Shown piece by piece: positions 45,915-56,353 of a DNA stretch of 64,000 nucleotides. How positions within the stretch are numbered: the first letter of the stretch is position 1; each line of letters opens with the position of its first letter. A program made the translations under genes and the position numbers. This DNA comes from Mastigias papua (Eukaryota; Cnidaria; Scyphozoa; Rhizostomeae; Mastigiidae). The DNA lies in contig OZ025278.1 of assembly GCA_964019165.1 (NCBI GenBank), forward strand, positions 5,716,517 through 5,780,516, given 5' to 3'. The notes under the pieces were generated by a model. The model worked only from the letters and a program-made list of their open reading frames with translations. It was not told where the DNA came from and did not search any database.

Positions 45915-46602
45915 CTGGCAACATTGAAACATCAGTGTACAAAATACTATAGAAAGTGCCCAAAGAGGACAGGGGAAACACAGACAATTTGACATCAAAC
46001 ATTATAGCATTAGACAACCACTCACCTGGTAACAGAACCACAAACTGTTCCTCACCTTCCAACTGGAACATCAGTCGCATTCAAACTATGTCCGAACTGA
46101 GAGTTTCACGTTCGGTGTATCCTATGTAAAACGGAAGAAAAAACAGCTAAACACTATCCTAATACACCAAAGAATACAACATGAAACATCAGTTAAATGT
46201 GTTAGCACAACTTACCAGTTAAAGCATTGACACCTGGCGAACAGAATCGAACGGATGGAGAAGGACTGTCATGGCGGCGAGAATGCCCCCGAGGGAAGCT
46301 CTTCCAACTTGGCCTAGAAAATGAGGCAAATACAGGGCGCACATCACCCGTAAATCGCATCTAAAAGGCAGCAGTGCTATAATTTCACTGAATAAAGGCT
46401 GGCAATGATAAATCGAATCTTCAGATAGCAATGAAGCGACGAATTAGTTGTTCGACTGCTAAGGGAGGGTGTACGAAACCGCCTCCATACATCGAAATAG
46501 ATTGCGTAAAACACCAGAAAACGCATAGAACTGAGGAATAACATATAAGTGAACCACAATACAGAATTTAGAGAGGTAAAATAGCTACTAACCTGGTAAA
46601 AA

Positions 46603-46910
46603 TCCTCCAAACTTCTCCTCAAAATTCAGTAAACCCGACCCCGATTGCACACGCCTTGTACTGAGAGCAGTGCCATCCATGTGAACGATAACAATGGAGC
46701 ACAATAGAGGACAGACAAAGGTCCGCGAAGAAGCTCAGAGAAGGTGGAATATCTCGGCAACCAAAAACGATAAAACCACGATCAGACCGTCGCTGCAATC
46801 TAGACTTACGTAGAGACACTCGACCAGACTCTAAGACCGATCCCCCAACTATCCTAGGAGGAGTATCCTGTACAGCATCGGGGGCCGGTCTGTTTGATGT
46901 AAACAATTGG
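46603..46910 (-). other. Exon-1-like block of unit B2
   Basis: Minus strand: words shared with 36184-36500 (GCACTGCTCTCAGTAC, GAGGAGAAGTTTG), ending TTTTACCAG|GTTAGT. Right border nominal. Confidence 0.4.
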
Positions 46911-46956
46911 CGAGCTCATTTGCATTTAGGGATCTTAGTATATAGAGATATAGAGA
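46910..46956. promoter_or_regulatory. Octamer/TATA-like block (before P46)
   Basis: ATTGGCGAGCTC, ATTTGCAT at 46918-46925 and TATATAG with a duplicated TATAGAGA. Confidence 0.45.
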
Positions 46957-47539
46957 TTAGTACTGATAGCCCGCTAAACGCGTGCTCCCCTTACCCCAGT
47001 CCAAAAGTTGTAGATTAGCCTTGGAAAGACTAGCGCTGTGCCCCCATAAAAGCTGCATGGTCTACATTTAAGATGAGTAAGGATCAAAAAAGCTTGCATA
47101 GGATCACGAGGTGACATCATTTGCCTCTGTTATGGAGCACATTTCATTCGGTCTTGCATTGTGCAAATCGACGAAAATTGCAAGAAACATTTGTGCCAGA
47201 AATGCTCGGATACCTGCGCTAGGCTACGGGGCTGTAAAGGAAAAGGTTGAAAGTCGAAAAGCCCCGTAGCCTAGCGCAGGTATCCGAGCATTTCTGGCAC
47301 AAATGTTTCTTGCAATTTTCTTCCATTTGCACAATGCAAGACCGAAGGAAATGTGCTCCATAACAGAGGCAAATGATGTCACCATCTTGTGATCCTATGC
47401 GAGCTTTTTTGATTCATACTCATCTAAAATGTAGACCATGCAGCTTTTATGGGGGCACAGCGCTAGTCTTTCCAAGGCTAATCTACAACTTTTGAACTGG
47501 GGTAAGGGGAGCACGCGTTTAGCGGGCTATCAGTACTAA
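46957..47539. repeat. Palindrome P46 (type 3), 583 bp
   Basis: Arms meet around the spacer at 47234-47259. Private words on both arms: GACATCATTTGCCTC with GAGGCAAATGATGTC. Relative of P14; both head a C unit and both have TGACATCA in place of TGACGTCA. Confidence 0.9.
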
Positions 47540-49485
47540 GCTAGTCTCCTGTATATGAAATAAGCACATAATTGCTCAAACTGTTCTTTACATTAGACAT
47601 TAGTGAACAACGTCATATATTGTCTCCTGCATACTTCAATTCTAACGTAGATAGTGTTGTAAAATCTAGCGGTAGAACTGTGACAGTGTATAACATATAC
47701 AATATAGACCATCAACTGACAGGAATGACTACGGTTATGACATAGTGGGTGATCACAAATCTTCTCCACACAGGTACACAATTAAATCTGAGCCATAAAC
47801 CTGTAATATGGTTGCATACAGTAATCCTTTGGTAACTGGTATATTAGCATTCTTTAGCCATTAAATTAGCTTGTATCGAAATATCTTAGCTCAGAGGACT
47901 CCATAGTGTTACTTCATAAAAATAAAAGAATACTGATATGTACAGGTAACATGCTATGCAATATTAATCTTCAAATCGGGTTTCGAGTAATTACAGTATT
48001 TGGGGTGGGGGGAGTTGATAGTAGGGGCTCGGAAAAATCAAGTTTACACAATAGAGATGATCATGCTATCTAATAGTAAGTAATCCCTTTAAACTGAATT
48101 ATCATGTACAGAATGGTCTATGGAAATCATTAATGGAATTTATAGCAACTGTTTTCCGGCAAAGAAACATTCAGGATAAAGGAACCCCCAATTTGACTCC
48201 TCAAAAGTTACACTACGACCCATAGTGAAAAGAACTACAAAGTGCTGTAAATAAAGAGTAGTGGGAGTCAGCTACAAACGTTACTGGAAGTAAGTAAGGC
48301 ATCAGCTACGGGGACTGAGAGTAATATGAAACGCCCCTAAAGATTTTGGAGAGAATGCACAGGATTGTTTCCTCAACTAATGCAAGAAAAAGAAACAGAG
48401 ACAGAGTATCAAACTGCACCATTCCACAGACTAAATTTGATAACATCCTAGCTCTAGCCTAAAATAACTGTGTTGCAAACATAAAGAGGTATGTAGAAGC
48501 TACAAACAACATTTTATCTATGAACAATGTCCGAGTGGCCTAGCATAGCGACATCCTTTCCTCCAACTGATGCGTATAAGCTAATACTGAACAGCACTCT
48601 ATAAATCTTAGCAATTATTAATCAGTCCAGTGGGTTCTACCAAAGAACTTCCAGAACTCTCTGCAGTCTCAAATCTATAATGTAGTTGTTCGGAAAGAAA
48701 GGATCACATGTATCTGCGATCGTGAGATGAACTTGGGAATCCCCTCGCGTGTCTCTAGAGAAACTACACCAGAATGAAGATTGAAGGATACCAAAACGCT
48801 ATATGGCTAGCACTCAAGAAATTTAGCAAGTCATGTAGTTTGCTTGTAATCACACTTGACATGAAAGATGAACAGCAGCCTCTTCATTGCTTAAACCATA
48901 AGGGGGAGGGCTAAAAACCTTTCAGAGTTATAATAGATAACACAACGAACAACCTCATACAGAAAAAACACGGTAAAACTTTGGAAGTTAGAGAAAGCAA
49001 TTTCAGTACGCTACTGGTTGATATTTTACCACGCCTTACTTTATTTTCTTCAAAATAAAACTGGCACTTCACATCATGCAAAAACAACCCAAACTGAAAG
49101 CTTCCCGAATGTTATCCCATGTCAGGTAATAAAGCGTAAGAAATAAGCGAAATACACCATAATATACCACAAAATACAACATGAAAATATCTTCTATATG
49201 GTTTATCACAACTTACCGGCAAAAGCACTATGGTTTAGCAGAGAGAATGAAACGGCCCAGGAAGATCTGTCATAGCGATATCACCATCGAAAGGTAGGAT
49301 TCCTTGGCAAATGAAATCAAGCGAAAACAGCAGTAAACTGGAAGCAGACCGACAAAATTCTCCTCCAAGTCACACAGCAACTATATGGTAGTAATGGTTC
49401 GCAACTGTAGAATACGGATGAAATGGACAAAGGAGATACAGGAAATCTTACATCAACCCATTTCAGGAAAATAGAGCAGGCTTAC

Positions 49486-49760
49486 CAGGGAGAACAGCAA
49501 CCAAAGTCTCCTCACGATAACACATACAGCTACTTAGTCCTACATGACCGCTTGCAAAACTGACAACACGCGGTCCAGCAGGGAGGAGTAACAGTATTGC
49601 TGTGAATGGCGATGGGAAGAAAGTTGAATAACTCGGCGAGAAAAAATGATAAAAATCAAATCTCTTCTTATGTAATTAGTAGACCCAAGTGGCTACCCTC
49701 AACAGAAATCTGGGGGCCATTGGACGAATACCCTGGGAGGAGATCGTGTGCGCGTAATCA
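49486..49760 (-). other. Exon-1-like block of unit C2
   Basis: Minus strand from the CACGTG block to CTCCCTG|GTAAGC, including GAGGAGACTTTGG before the donor. The C1 copy has GC in place of GT at the same junction. Confidence 0.35.
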
Positions 49761-49835
49761 GGTCACGTGGTACAATTTAGAGCACTCTGATTGGTTTGGC
49801 ATAAATTATCATATAGGGATCCTAGTATATAGAGA
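49640..49835 (-). promoter_or_regulatory. Promoter-like block, type i (before P49)
   Basis: CCAAT complement at 49790-49794, CACGTG at 49764-49769, TATATAG at 49826-49832. Strongly conserved with 17040-17215 and 63440-63620. Confidence 0.4.
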
Positions 49836-50364
49836 AGCAGTTTTTGATAGCCCGCTAGACGCGTGCTCCCCCTACCCCCAATCAAAGCTGGAGATTAGCC
49901 TTGGAAAGACTAACGCAGTCGCCCATTGAAGCAGCATGGTCCGCATTTTCGATGAGGATCACGGGAAGGTGACGTCATGTGCCTCTGCGATGGAGCACGT
50001 GACCATCAGCATTGCATTGGTCAAATCGAAAAAATTGCGAGAAAAAATTGTGCAAAAAATGCTCGGATACCTGCGCTAGGCTACGGGGCTTTCCTCCTCT
50101 TCTTATTCAGCCCCATAGCCTAGCGCAGGTATCCGAGCATTTTTTGCACAATTTTTTCTCGCAATTTTTTCGATTTGACCAATGCAATGCTGATGGTCAC
50201 GTGCTCCATCGCAGAGGCACATGACGTCACCTTCCCGTGATCCTCATCGAAAATGCGGACCATGCTGCTTCAATGGGCGACTGCGTTAGTCTTTCCAAGG
50301 CTAATCTCCAGCTTTGATTGGGGGTAGGGGGAGCACGCGTCTAGCGGGCTATCAAAAAACTGCT
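49836..50364. repeat. Palindrome P49 (type 1), 529 bp
   Basis: Left arm ends at 50090, right arm starts at 50109. Private words on both arms: CCCCCAATCAAAGC with GCTTTGATTGGGGG, GGGAAGGTGACGTCATGTGCC with its complement, and ATTGCGAG with CTCGCAAT. Spacer TTCCTCCTCTTCTTATTC. Confidence 0.95.
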
Positions 50365-51083
50365 AGTCTTCATCATATCAATAGGGACTATATTGTTTGT
50401 AAAATTCCATGGAGTTGCATAGCATATAACATATTGTGCATAGCATCATGTGTGTCCATAGAATACACATAATATACTACATATACAGCTGTGTATAAAT
50501 GAAAATGAATAGCTGTCACTGCTATTTGGATTAAACTGAGGTAATGAAATGTGTGGTTATACCCTATACTAATTCCTTAAGATACCACAATCAAATGTAT
50601 TCTTACGCATGAGAATCACTTGTAACCTACAGGGTCTAGTACAATGTAATAGGGTACAGTTATTTATATTAAATATTGTGCATAACTTCATGTGTCTCCA
50701 TAGAATACGAATAATATAATACATGTATAGCTGAGTATCAATAAAAATCAAGAACCTACATCGCTACTTTCATTAGGCTTACTGAAATGATTATGTGTGG
50801 TGCTAGTATGTACTACTTAATCCCTTAAAATACCACAATCACATGTATCCTTATGCATAGAAATCAATTATAACCTAAGGAGTCTGGTACAATGTAGTAG
50901 GGAAATTTGCAGTATATAACAGGTTAAATATTGTAGATAAATTGAAATACATGAGTGCAACTGTAATCATGAGTGCAACTGCATATATAACTGTGTATGA
51001 CCTAAAACAAATAACCCACAGAGCTCTCTGGATTACAGTTAACAAATGAATACATGTGGTGATTGAATTTACTGACTCCTAAA

Positions 51084-51084
<1 letters not shown>

Positions 51085-51176
<92 letters not shown>
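51085..51176. repeat. (ATC)n microsatellite
   Basis: About 30 uninterrupted ATC/CAT triplets in an AT-rich, non-coding context. Confidence 0.98.
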
Positions 51177-52701
51177 TTTAATTTAACTACTATATTCAAT
51201 TGTCAACTTGTGGATACAAATAAAGTCTAATCATTAACACTGTGTCATAGATAAAGGTTTGCATACAAATTTAACTGCAAGATTGTCTCTTTCATTTGGT
51301 ATATTATTATCTTACAATCTCATATAATATTGTGCTAGAGGCATGAAAACTTAGCAACTATTCAATTTTAATACCTCAGAGGACATCATAGCTTATGTTC
51401 ATAGAATTAAAATACTATCACATACATAATATATATTATACCCTCATATAATAACTGCAGAGGTGCTTATAGCATGAATTGGTGATACACTGTACAACAT
51501 GAATCACGAAATCAGATTTTAACAAAAAATAGTAGTTGGAGGGGGGGGGGTGAAGGGGACAATACACACGATGTTGCTAGCTACTACTTATTCAGTCCTG
51601 AAATCTATATCATCATGTGCAGAATGACCTATGGAAATCAGACATGGTATTTGTAACATGTGATCTCAGACTGAAAGGGGCATCTCTCCCAGTAAATACA
51701 AAGTCATCATAACAGGACAATGGACCTTGACTACACAAAAATAACACTACTATATACACTGAAACAACTATGAACCAGATCTAAATACAGAGGTAATATA
51801 TAGAGTAATATAATGAGTAATGTCTCATGTATGGGGTACTAAATACATATACAAAACAATCCCTATTATATTGGAATGAAACAAAATGGGAATGTACAGC
51901 TATTTAGCTACAATGCTGCAAAGAATACATTGAACAACAGCTTAGCTTTAGATTGGAATGACTGCATGGTAAAAGCTAAGGGCTAATTAGAAGTGAATAG
52001 CAACATTAAAAACGTAAACAAAACGGCCTACTTCTGAGATATCCTGAAGTCCTACATATGAGTTAAACTAAATGGCAAGAGCACGGTACAAACTCCTAGT
52101 ATATCAGGGTATAATACTCTAGGATCTTATGAATACCAGAAGTAGGCAGAAGTAAACGTTAGCAGTGGCACAGCGGCAATTTAGTAGCGAAAATCAAGCG
52201 AATCTGAAGAGAAATGGCTTGCCGATAACGCCCCAGAAACACAATTATTAAATCTCTCACAAATCATCATTAATAAATATCGTCTTAGCGGCAAACCAGT
52301 AACCATTCACCAATATAAATGCTTGCACGGTTAAATGGGCGAATGAGAAATAAAATCAACAATTTTGCTAATGCCTAAGGATGACTGTGATGATACTTCA
52401 TTTTCTGCCATTAAATTAAGCACCAATAACAATACTAAATCTCAGTCCAGCAAGGAATATTACTGTTAATAACTCGTGAATAGTTGCATCAAACTATAAG
52501 AGCAATATCACAGTGACTTTGTGAAGGAAAAGTCAATGGAACTGGAACATAGCATGTGTAACACAGTGCTGAGGCAAACCGAGAGAATCTCCATGAAAAG
52601 AGTCCACTACACCATATTTAGACCTATCAAACACAAACATTTAAGGATAAAAGCACTGGTAAAACCAACTCGAAGCTTTTGAAAGAAATCAGGCGACTTA
52701 C

Positions 52702-52862
52702 CATGTAGAAAAACGCATTGAAGTTCAGTTGCAATGCCAACAGCACAATCCCATCTGTGGAAACTCCTCAACCACGAACATGCGGTCATATGTATTGTTC
52801 GGAAACAAAAGAACTGCTATCATAAGATAACGTCAGGAACATATCATATTTCACGCGACCAT
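52702..52862 (-). other. Exon-like module e5, unit A3
   Basis: Minus strand: acceptor ATTTTATTGTAG, 161 nt, donor CATG|GTAAGT. The body has diverged strongly from the other copies but both splice borders persist. Confidence 0.4.
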
Positions 52863-53712
52863 CTACAATAAAATCGAAACTCACTTACACTTAAAAGGTA
52901 GAGGGATTATACCAAACATCCTTAGCAAGTACGATATAAACACTTCAGAGTATATATGTGAGCACAATTAACACAAATGCTCGCAACAATCCAGTACCCC
53001 AGTGATAGAAACGGCACTTAGCAAACCACGCAAATGTATTCATTCTAGAAGCAACACGGAACTGGGTTACAACTATTAAAAATTCACGGACATTGTAGTA
53101 GATTCCACAGCGATTTATAGCATGTACAATTTCAGAATCTACTACCCCACCGTGATAGCTATGTCTGAAATGAAACTGATCTCGGAAAACCCCTCAAAGT
53201 AAAACGACATGAAAATCACTGAGAAAACCCCTCGCTCATGACGGCACGCATGGGAAAACTATTGCACCAGACGTTGATAGAAAAACAACGGTTATTTAGC
53301 GACGAAAATCAACAGGGCCTGAACGAATCTGGCACCACCAACATACCATGCATGCAATCTCGTGCGAATTTGCTCAAAATAGGTACATCTCAGACAAACT
53401 TCGCAAAGGCATACAATCAAGAAAGGACATACAGCGGCAAATATAAACCGATACTTTCACACATAAACCAAAGACTTATCTAGCCGAATGACGACAAATT
53501 TCTCCTGGAATTCACTACATAAGTCTCCACCTTGCAAACACTGCCTAAAGTGGCAAACTGTCATGGCGAAATACCCCCGATGGAAGGTATTGCAAACCGG
53601 GTGAAAATTTGGAAATAAACACCCGATAAAAGTAAAAAATGCGTAGATCCGAGGAAGAAAACACATTAGAACATACATCAAATTAGAAGGTATAACAAAA
53701 ACGACAACTCAC

Positions 53713-53796
53713 CTGCAGCAAAGACAGAAAGTCTCCTCGAGGCAAATACTCAACTGTCATGCCGATAGTCGCGTGAGGGAGAACAGTGCAATCTGG
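53713..53796 (-). other. Exon-like module, unit A3
   Basis: Minus strand: GTTGATTTCAG acceptor, 84 nt with CATGACAG and CGAGGAGACTTTC, ending GCTGCAG|GTGAGT. Confidence 0.45.
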
Positions 53797-53905
53797 CTGA
53801 AATCAACGCCACAGGTTGCTGAAACCCATAGACAACGCATACATCTGTGGAAGGAATCACTGCAAACTACGAATCAACCCTTTTGGCACGAAAACAGCTA
53901 CTCAC

Positions 53906-54190
53906 CTGAGGGAAAAGTAACCACCTCTCCAATACCGCGAGGATCGACATCAGTTTGTGAGAGCACGCCTGGTACTGGGAGCTGGTCAACTTTGCGGACG
54001 AAGACAATGGAGAACAATAGAGCCAAACAAAGGCTCGCATAAGGTCTCACAGACAGTCGAATATCTCGGCGAAAAAAACAGATAAAATTAGGATCTCACC
54101 ATATGTACAAAGTAGAACACCTGCATCGAGCCTCGAAACAAATCTCAGCTCTAGCCCCCGCACCCGGCAGGAATAGATAATTTCACGCGC
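53906..54190 (-). other. Exon-1-like block of unit A3
   Basis: Minus strand: GTTCTCCATTGTCTTCGTCC and a GGAGAGGTGG word, ending CCCTCAG|GTGAGT. Right border nominal. Confidence 0.4.
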
Positions 54191-54194
54191 TACC

Positions 54195-54290
54195 TGCAGG
54201 CCCCTTTGATCTTCGAGAATCACGTGGTACAAATCGAGCCCTGTTATTGGTCTGGCATAAATTAGCATATAGGGATCTTAGTATATAGAG
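54195..54290 (-). promoter_or_regulatory. Promoter-like block, type i (before P54)
   Basis: CACGTG at 54221-54226, CCAAT complement at 54246-54250 and TATATAG before the palindrome edge. Confidence 0.4.
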
Positions 54291-54805
54291 ACTACCGCAG
54301 TGCCCCCATGAAAGCTGCATGGTCCGCATTGTCGGTGAGCATGGATGAAAAAGCTCGCATAGGATCACGAGAGGATGACGTCATGGGCCTCTGCATTGGA
54401 GCACGTGATATCCGGCTTTGCAATGGAGAAATCAACAAAAATTTGCGAGAAACAATTGTGCAAAAATGCTCTGATACCTGCGCTAGGCTATGGGGCTTTT
54501 GGACTTTCTCCTTCATCTTCTAAAGCCCCATAGCCTAGCGCAGGTATCCGAGCATTTTTGCACAATTGTTTCTCGCAAATTTTTGTTGATTTCTCCATTG
54601 CAAAGCCGGATATCACGTGCTCCAATGCAGAGGCCCATGACGTCATCCTCTCGTGATCCTATGCGAGCTTTTTCATCCATGCTCACCGACAATGCGGACC
54701 ATGCAGCTTTCATGGGGGCACTGCGGTAGTCTTTCCAAGGCTAATATGCAACTTTTGACCTGGGGCTAGGGGAGCCCGCGTGTAGCGGGCTATCAATACT
54801 AAGCT
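54291..54805. repeat. Palindrome P54 (type 2), left arm truncated, spacer inverted
   Basis: Symmetric part 54291-54730; the right arm runs on to 54805 while the outer 80 bp of the left arm are deleted. Private words on both arms: GTGATATCCGG with CCGGATATCAC, GAAACAATTGTGC with its complement, and TGTCGGTGAGC with GCTCACCGACA. The spacer (TGGACTTTCTCC...) is the reverse complement of the P17/P31/P41 type. Confidence 0.95.
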
Positions 54806-56353
54806 AGTCTGTGCCACAATATGGTGTAAACAATTGAGAATACCACCATGAAGATTTGAAAGGCTTTTAATACTGTAATCTGTGGAGAAGAATGAGAGAA
54901 TGAAATGAATTTTTGTATATAGTATGTGCATACTGTGCTGTTGCTAGATGCATTGGTTGTAAGCCCAAACACCACGTCAAGGTTGCATCCTTTGTTTGGG
55001 TAATCCTTATTTCAGTGAGTTTTGTGGGATAAAATAGAACACAGTTTTATGAAGTGGGAGGGTGTATAGTAGTTTTGTAGTGTCTAAGAAAAAGACCTTT
55101 AGAAACATGTATACTTATTACTGGGGACAGAGCTGAAAATACACAGGTAGGGTGGTTGAAGTAGCCAAATATGTTGGGGTACAAAACTCACTGGGGGAAG
55201 CATAACAAGTTCCCTTGGCAACAACACACAAGTGAACCTGAAAACGCATAACCGAGGTAACTAAGTCTAACAAAAATGTAACATAAAAATTGGAAAGTGT
55301 GAAGAATACAATGTTAAAGTTCCATGATTCCATGATAAGTATTCTAAAAAGTAAGGTTACGCAGGAAGCTCTGAGGTATATGTGGTAAACACAGTGAAAG
55401 TAAGATGTGGGTAACATTATATGAAACTATCCTGTGCAGAGTATAAGAGGTTGAAATGGCATAGATATGAAGAAGAAAAGGATACATTGACAATTAGTGT
55501 ACATGCACTGACAGTGAGCTATCATGCTGTCACAGGTTGCACTGACTGTAAGTGTGCATGTACTCTGCAGCTCTGTGTCCACTCAGTGGAGGTTGAGTGT
55601 GCACTGATTGGCAATGCTGTGAGTGTAGATGTGATGGTTACACTCGTGGCCACTGATGGGGCCTGTGAATGCCTGTGTGCACATGCACTGAGCGAGAGTA
55701 GTGTTGCAGTGACTTACATGGTGCGTGCAGTAACTGTGACTGTGATAGCATGACCTGTTTGAGTGCTGGTCCACTGACTGTCATATATGCTTTACTTAAA
55801 AGATCTTACCTTATAATAGCAGATGGAAAATAAGAATGTGTTATCCTAACCTACTTAAAAGCATGTGCAATAACGAAAAGTGAAGATACTTACCTATGAT
55901 GTACATATACACATATGTTATAAGAATATGCCATGTTCACTGTGTGTAAATAATCTAAAATGTGTTTGACTTTCATGCAAAGTATCACAAAAAGTATAAT
56001 CAAGTGTCTAATATGGAGCAATAACAGTTGCTCATTGCTCAACATATAGTGTAATGCACACATCTCAAAAAGGTGGTGAGTGACATAAGGTAACAGCTAC
56101 TTGTAGAGACAATTTAAAGTCAAATGTGCTCTGTTGTGAAGAACCATTAAAAATAAAAACAAAAGTGAAATGTTGATGAAACCGTAACTTTGAAGTATTC
56201 CTGAACTTTTGTGCAGTTCAGGGAATTAGTCTATACAGTGTTATGGGTTATATTCTTATAACAAATGTGTGTATGACATCTAGCAGGGTGGTTGCATGTG
56301 GTGTTGTGATGCAATGCAAGTGGGGTGTACATAAAACTGCATGAACCATGTGC
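54806..56353. other. Helitron 3' flank, no gene recognised
   Basis: A GTGACTGT/CACTGACA-rich stretch at 55500-55760 creates a 110-codon plus-strand frame with no domain. The Helitron 3' end (hairpin plus CTRR on the minus strand) must lie here but I could not place it with confidence. Confidence 0.4.

Larger units (their letters stand above)
41549..46956. repeat. Array unit B2, with internal duplications
   Basis: 5.4 kb, homologous to B1 but longer. Extra length comes from local duplications: about 41730-41830 resembles 41940-42040, and about 42175-42640 is repeated at 42655-43110 (offset near 470 bp, including a G-run in each). Minus-strand modules: 44996-45166, 45797-45914, 46026 onwards, 46216-46310 and an exon-1-like block from 46603. 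Confidence 0.8.
47540..49835. repeat. Array unit C2
   Basis: Homologous to C1 (14741-17220) with several short deletions on either side. Partial exon-like module near 48640-48780 without a donor. The exon-1-like block at 49486-49760 ends CTCCCTG|GTAAGC. Confidence 0.8.
50365..54290. repeat. Array unit A3
   Basis: 3.9 kb, the most diverged A-type unit. It carries a long CAT/ATC microsatellite at 51085-51176 and a G-run near 51540. Minus-strand modules: 52702-52862, a module at 53475-53600 whose donor has decayed to AT (GGCTAG|ATAAGT), 53713-53796 and an exon-1-like block from 53906. Confidence 0.75.

Noticed and set aside
14155..54805. CRISPR-like array
   Set aside because: Repeat units are kilobases long, palindromes are over 500 bp and the context is eukaryotic.
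55421..55753. 110-codon plus-strand frame rich in Cys and Val
   Set aside because: Generated by a GTGACTGT/CACTGA-rich stretch; no domain and no conserved start context.
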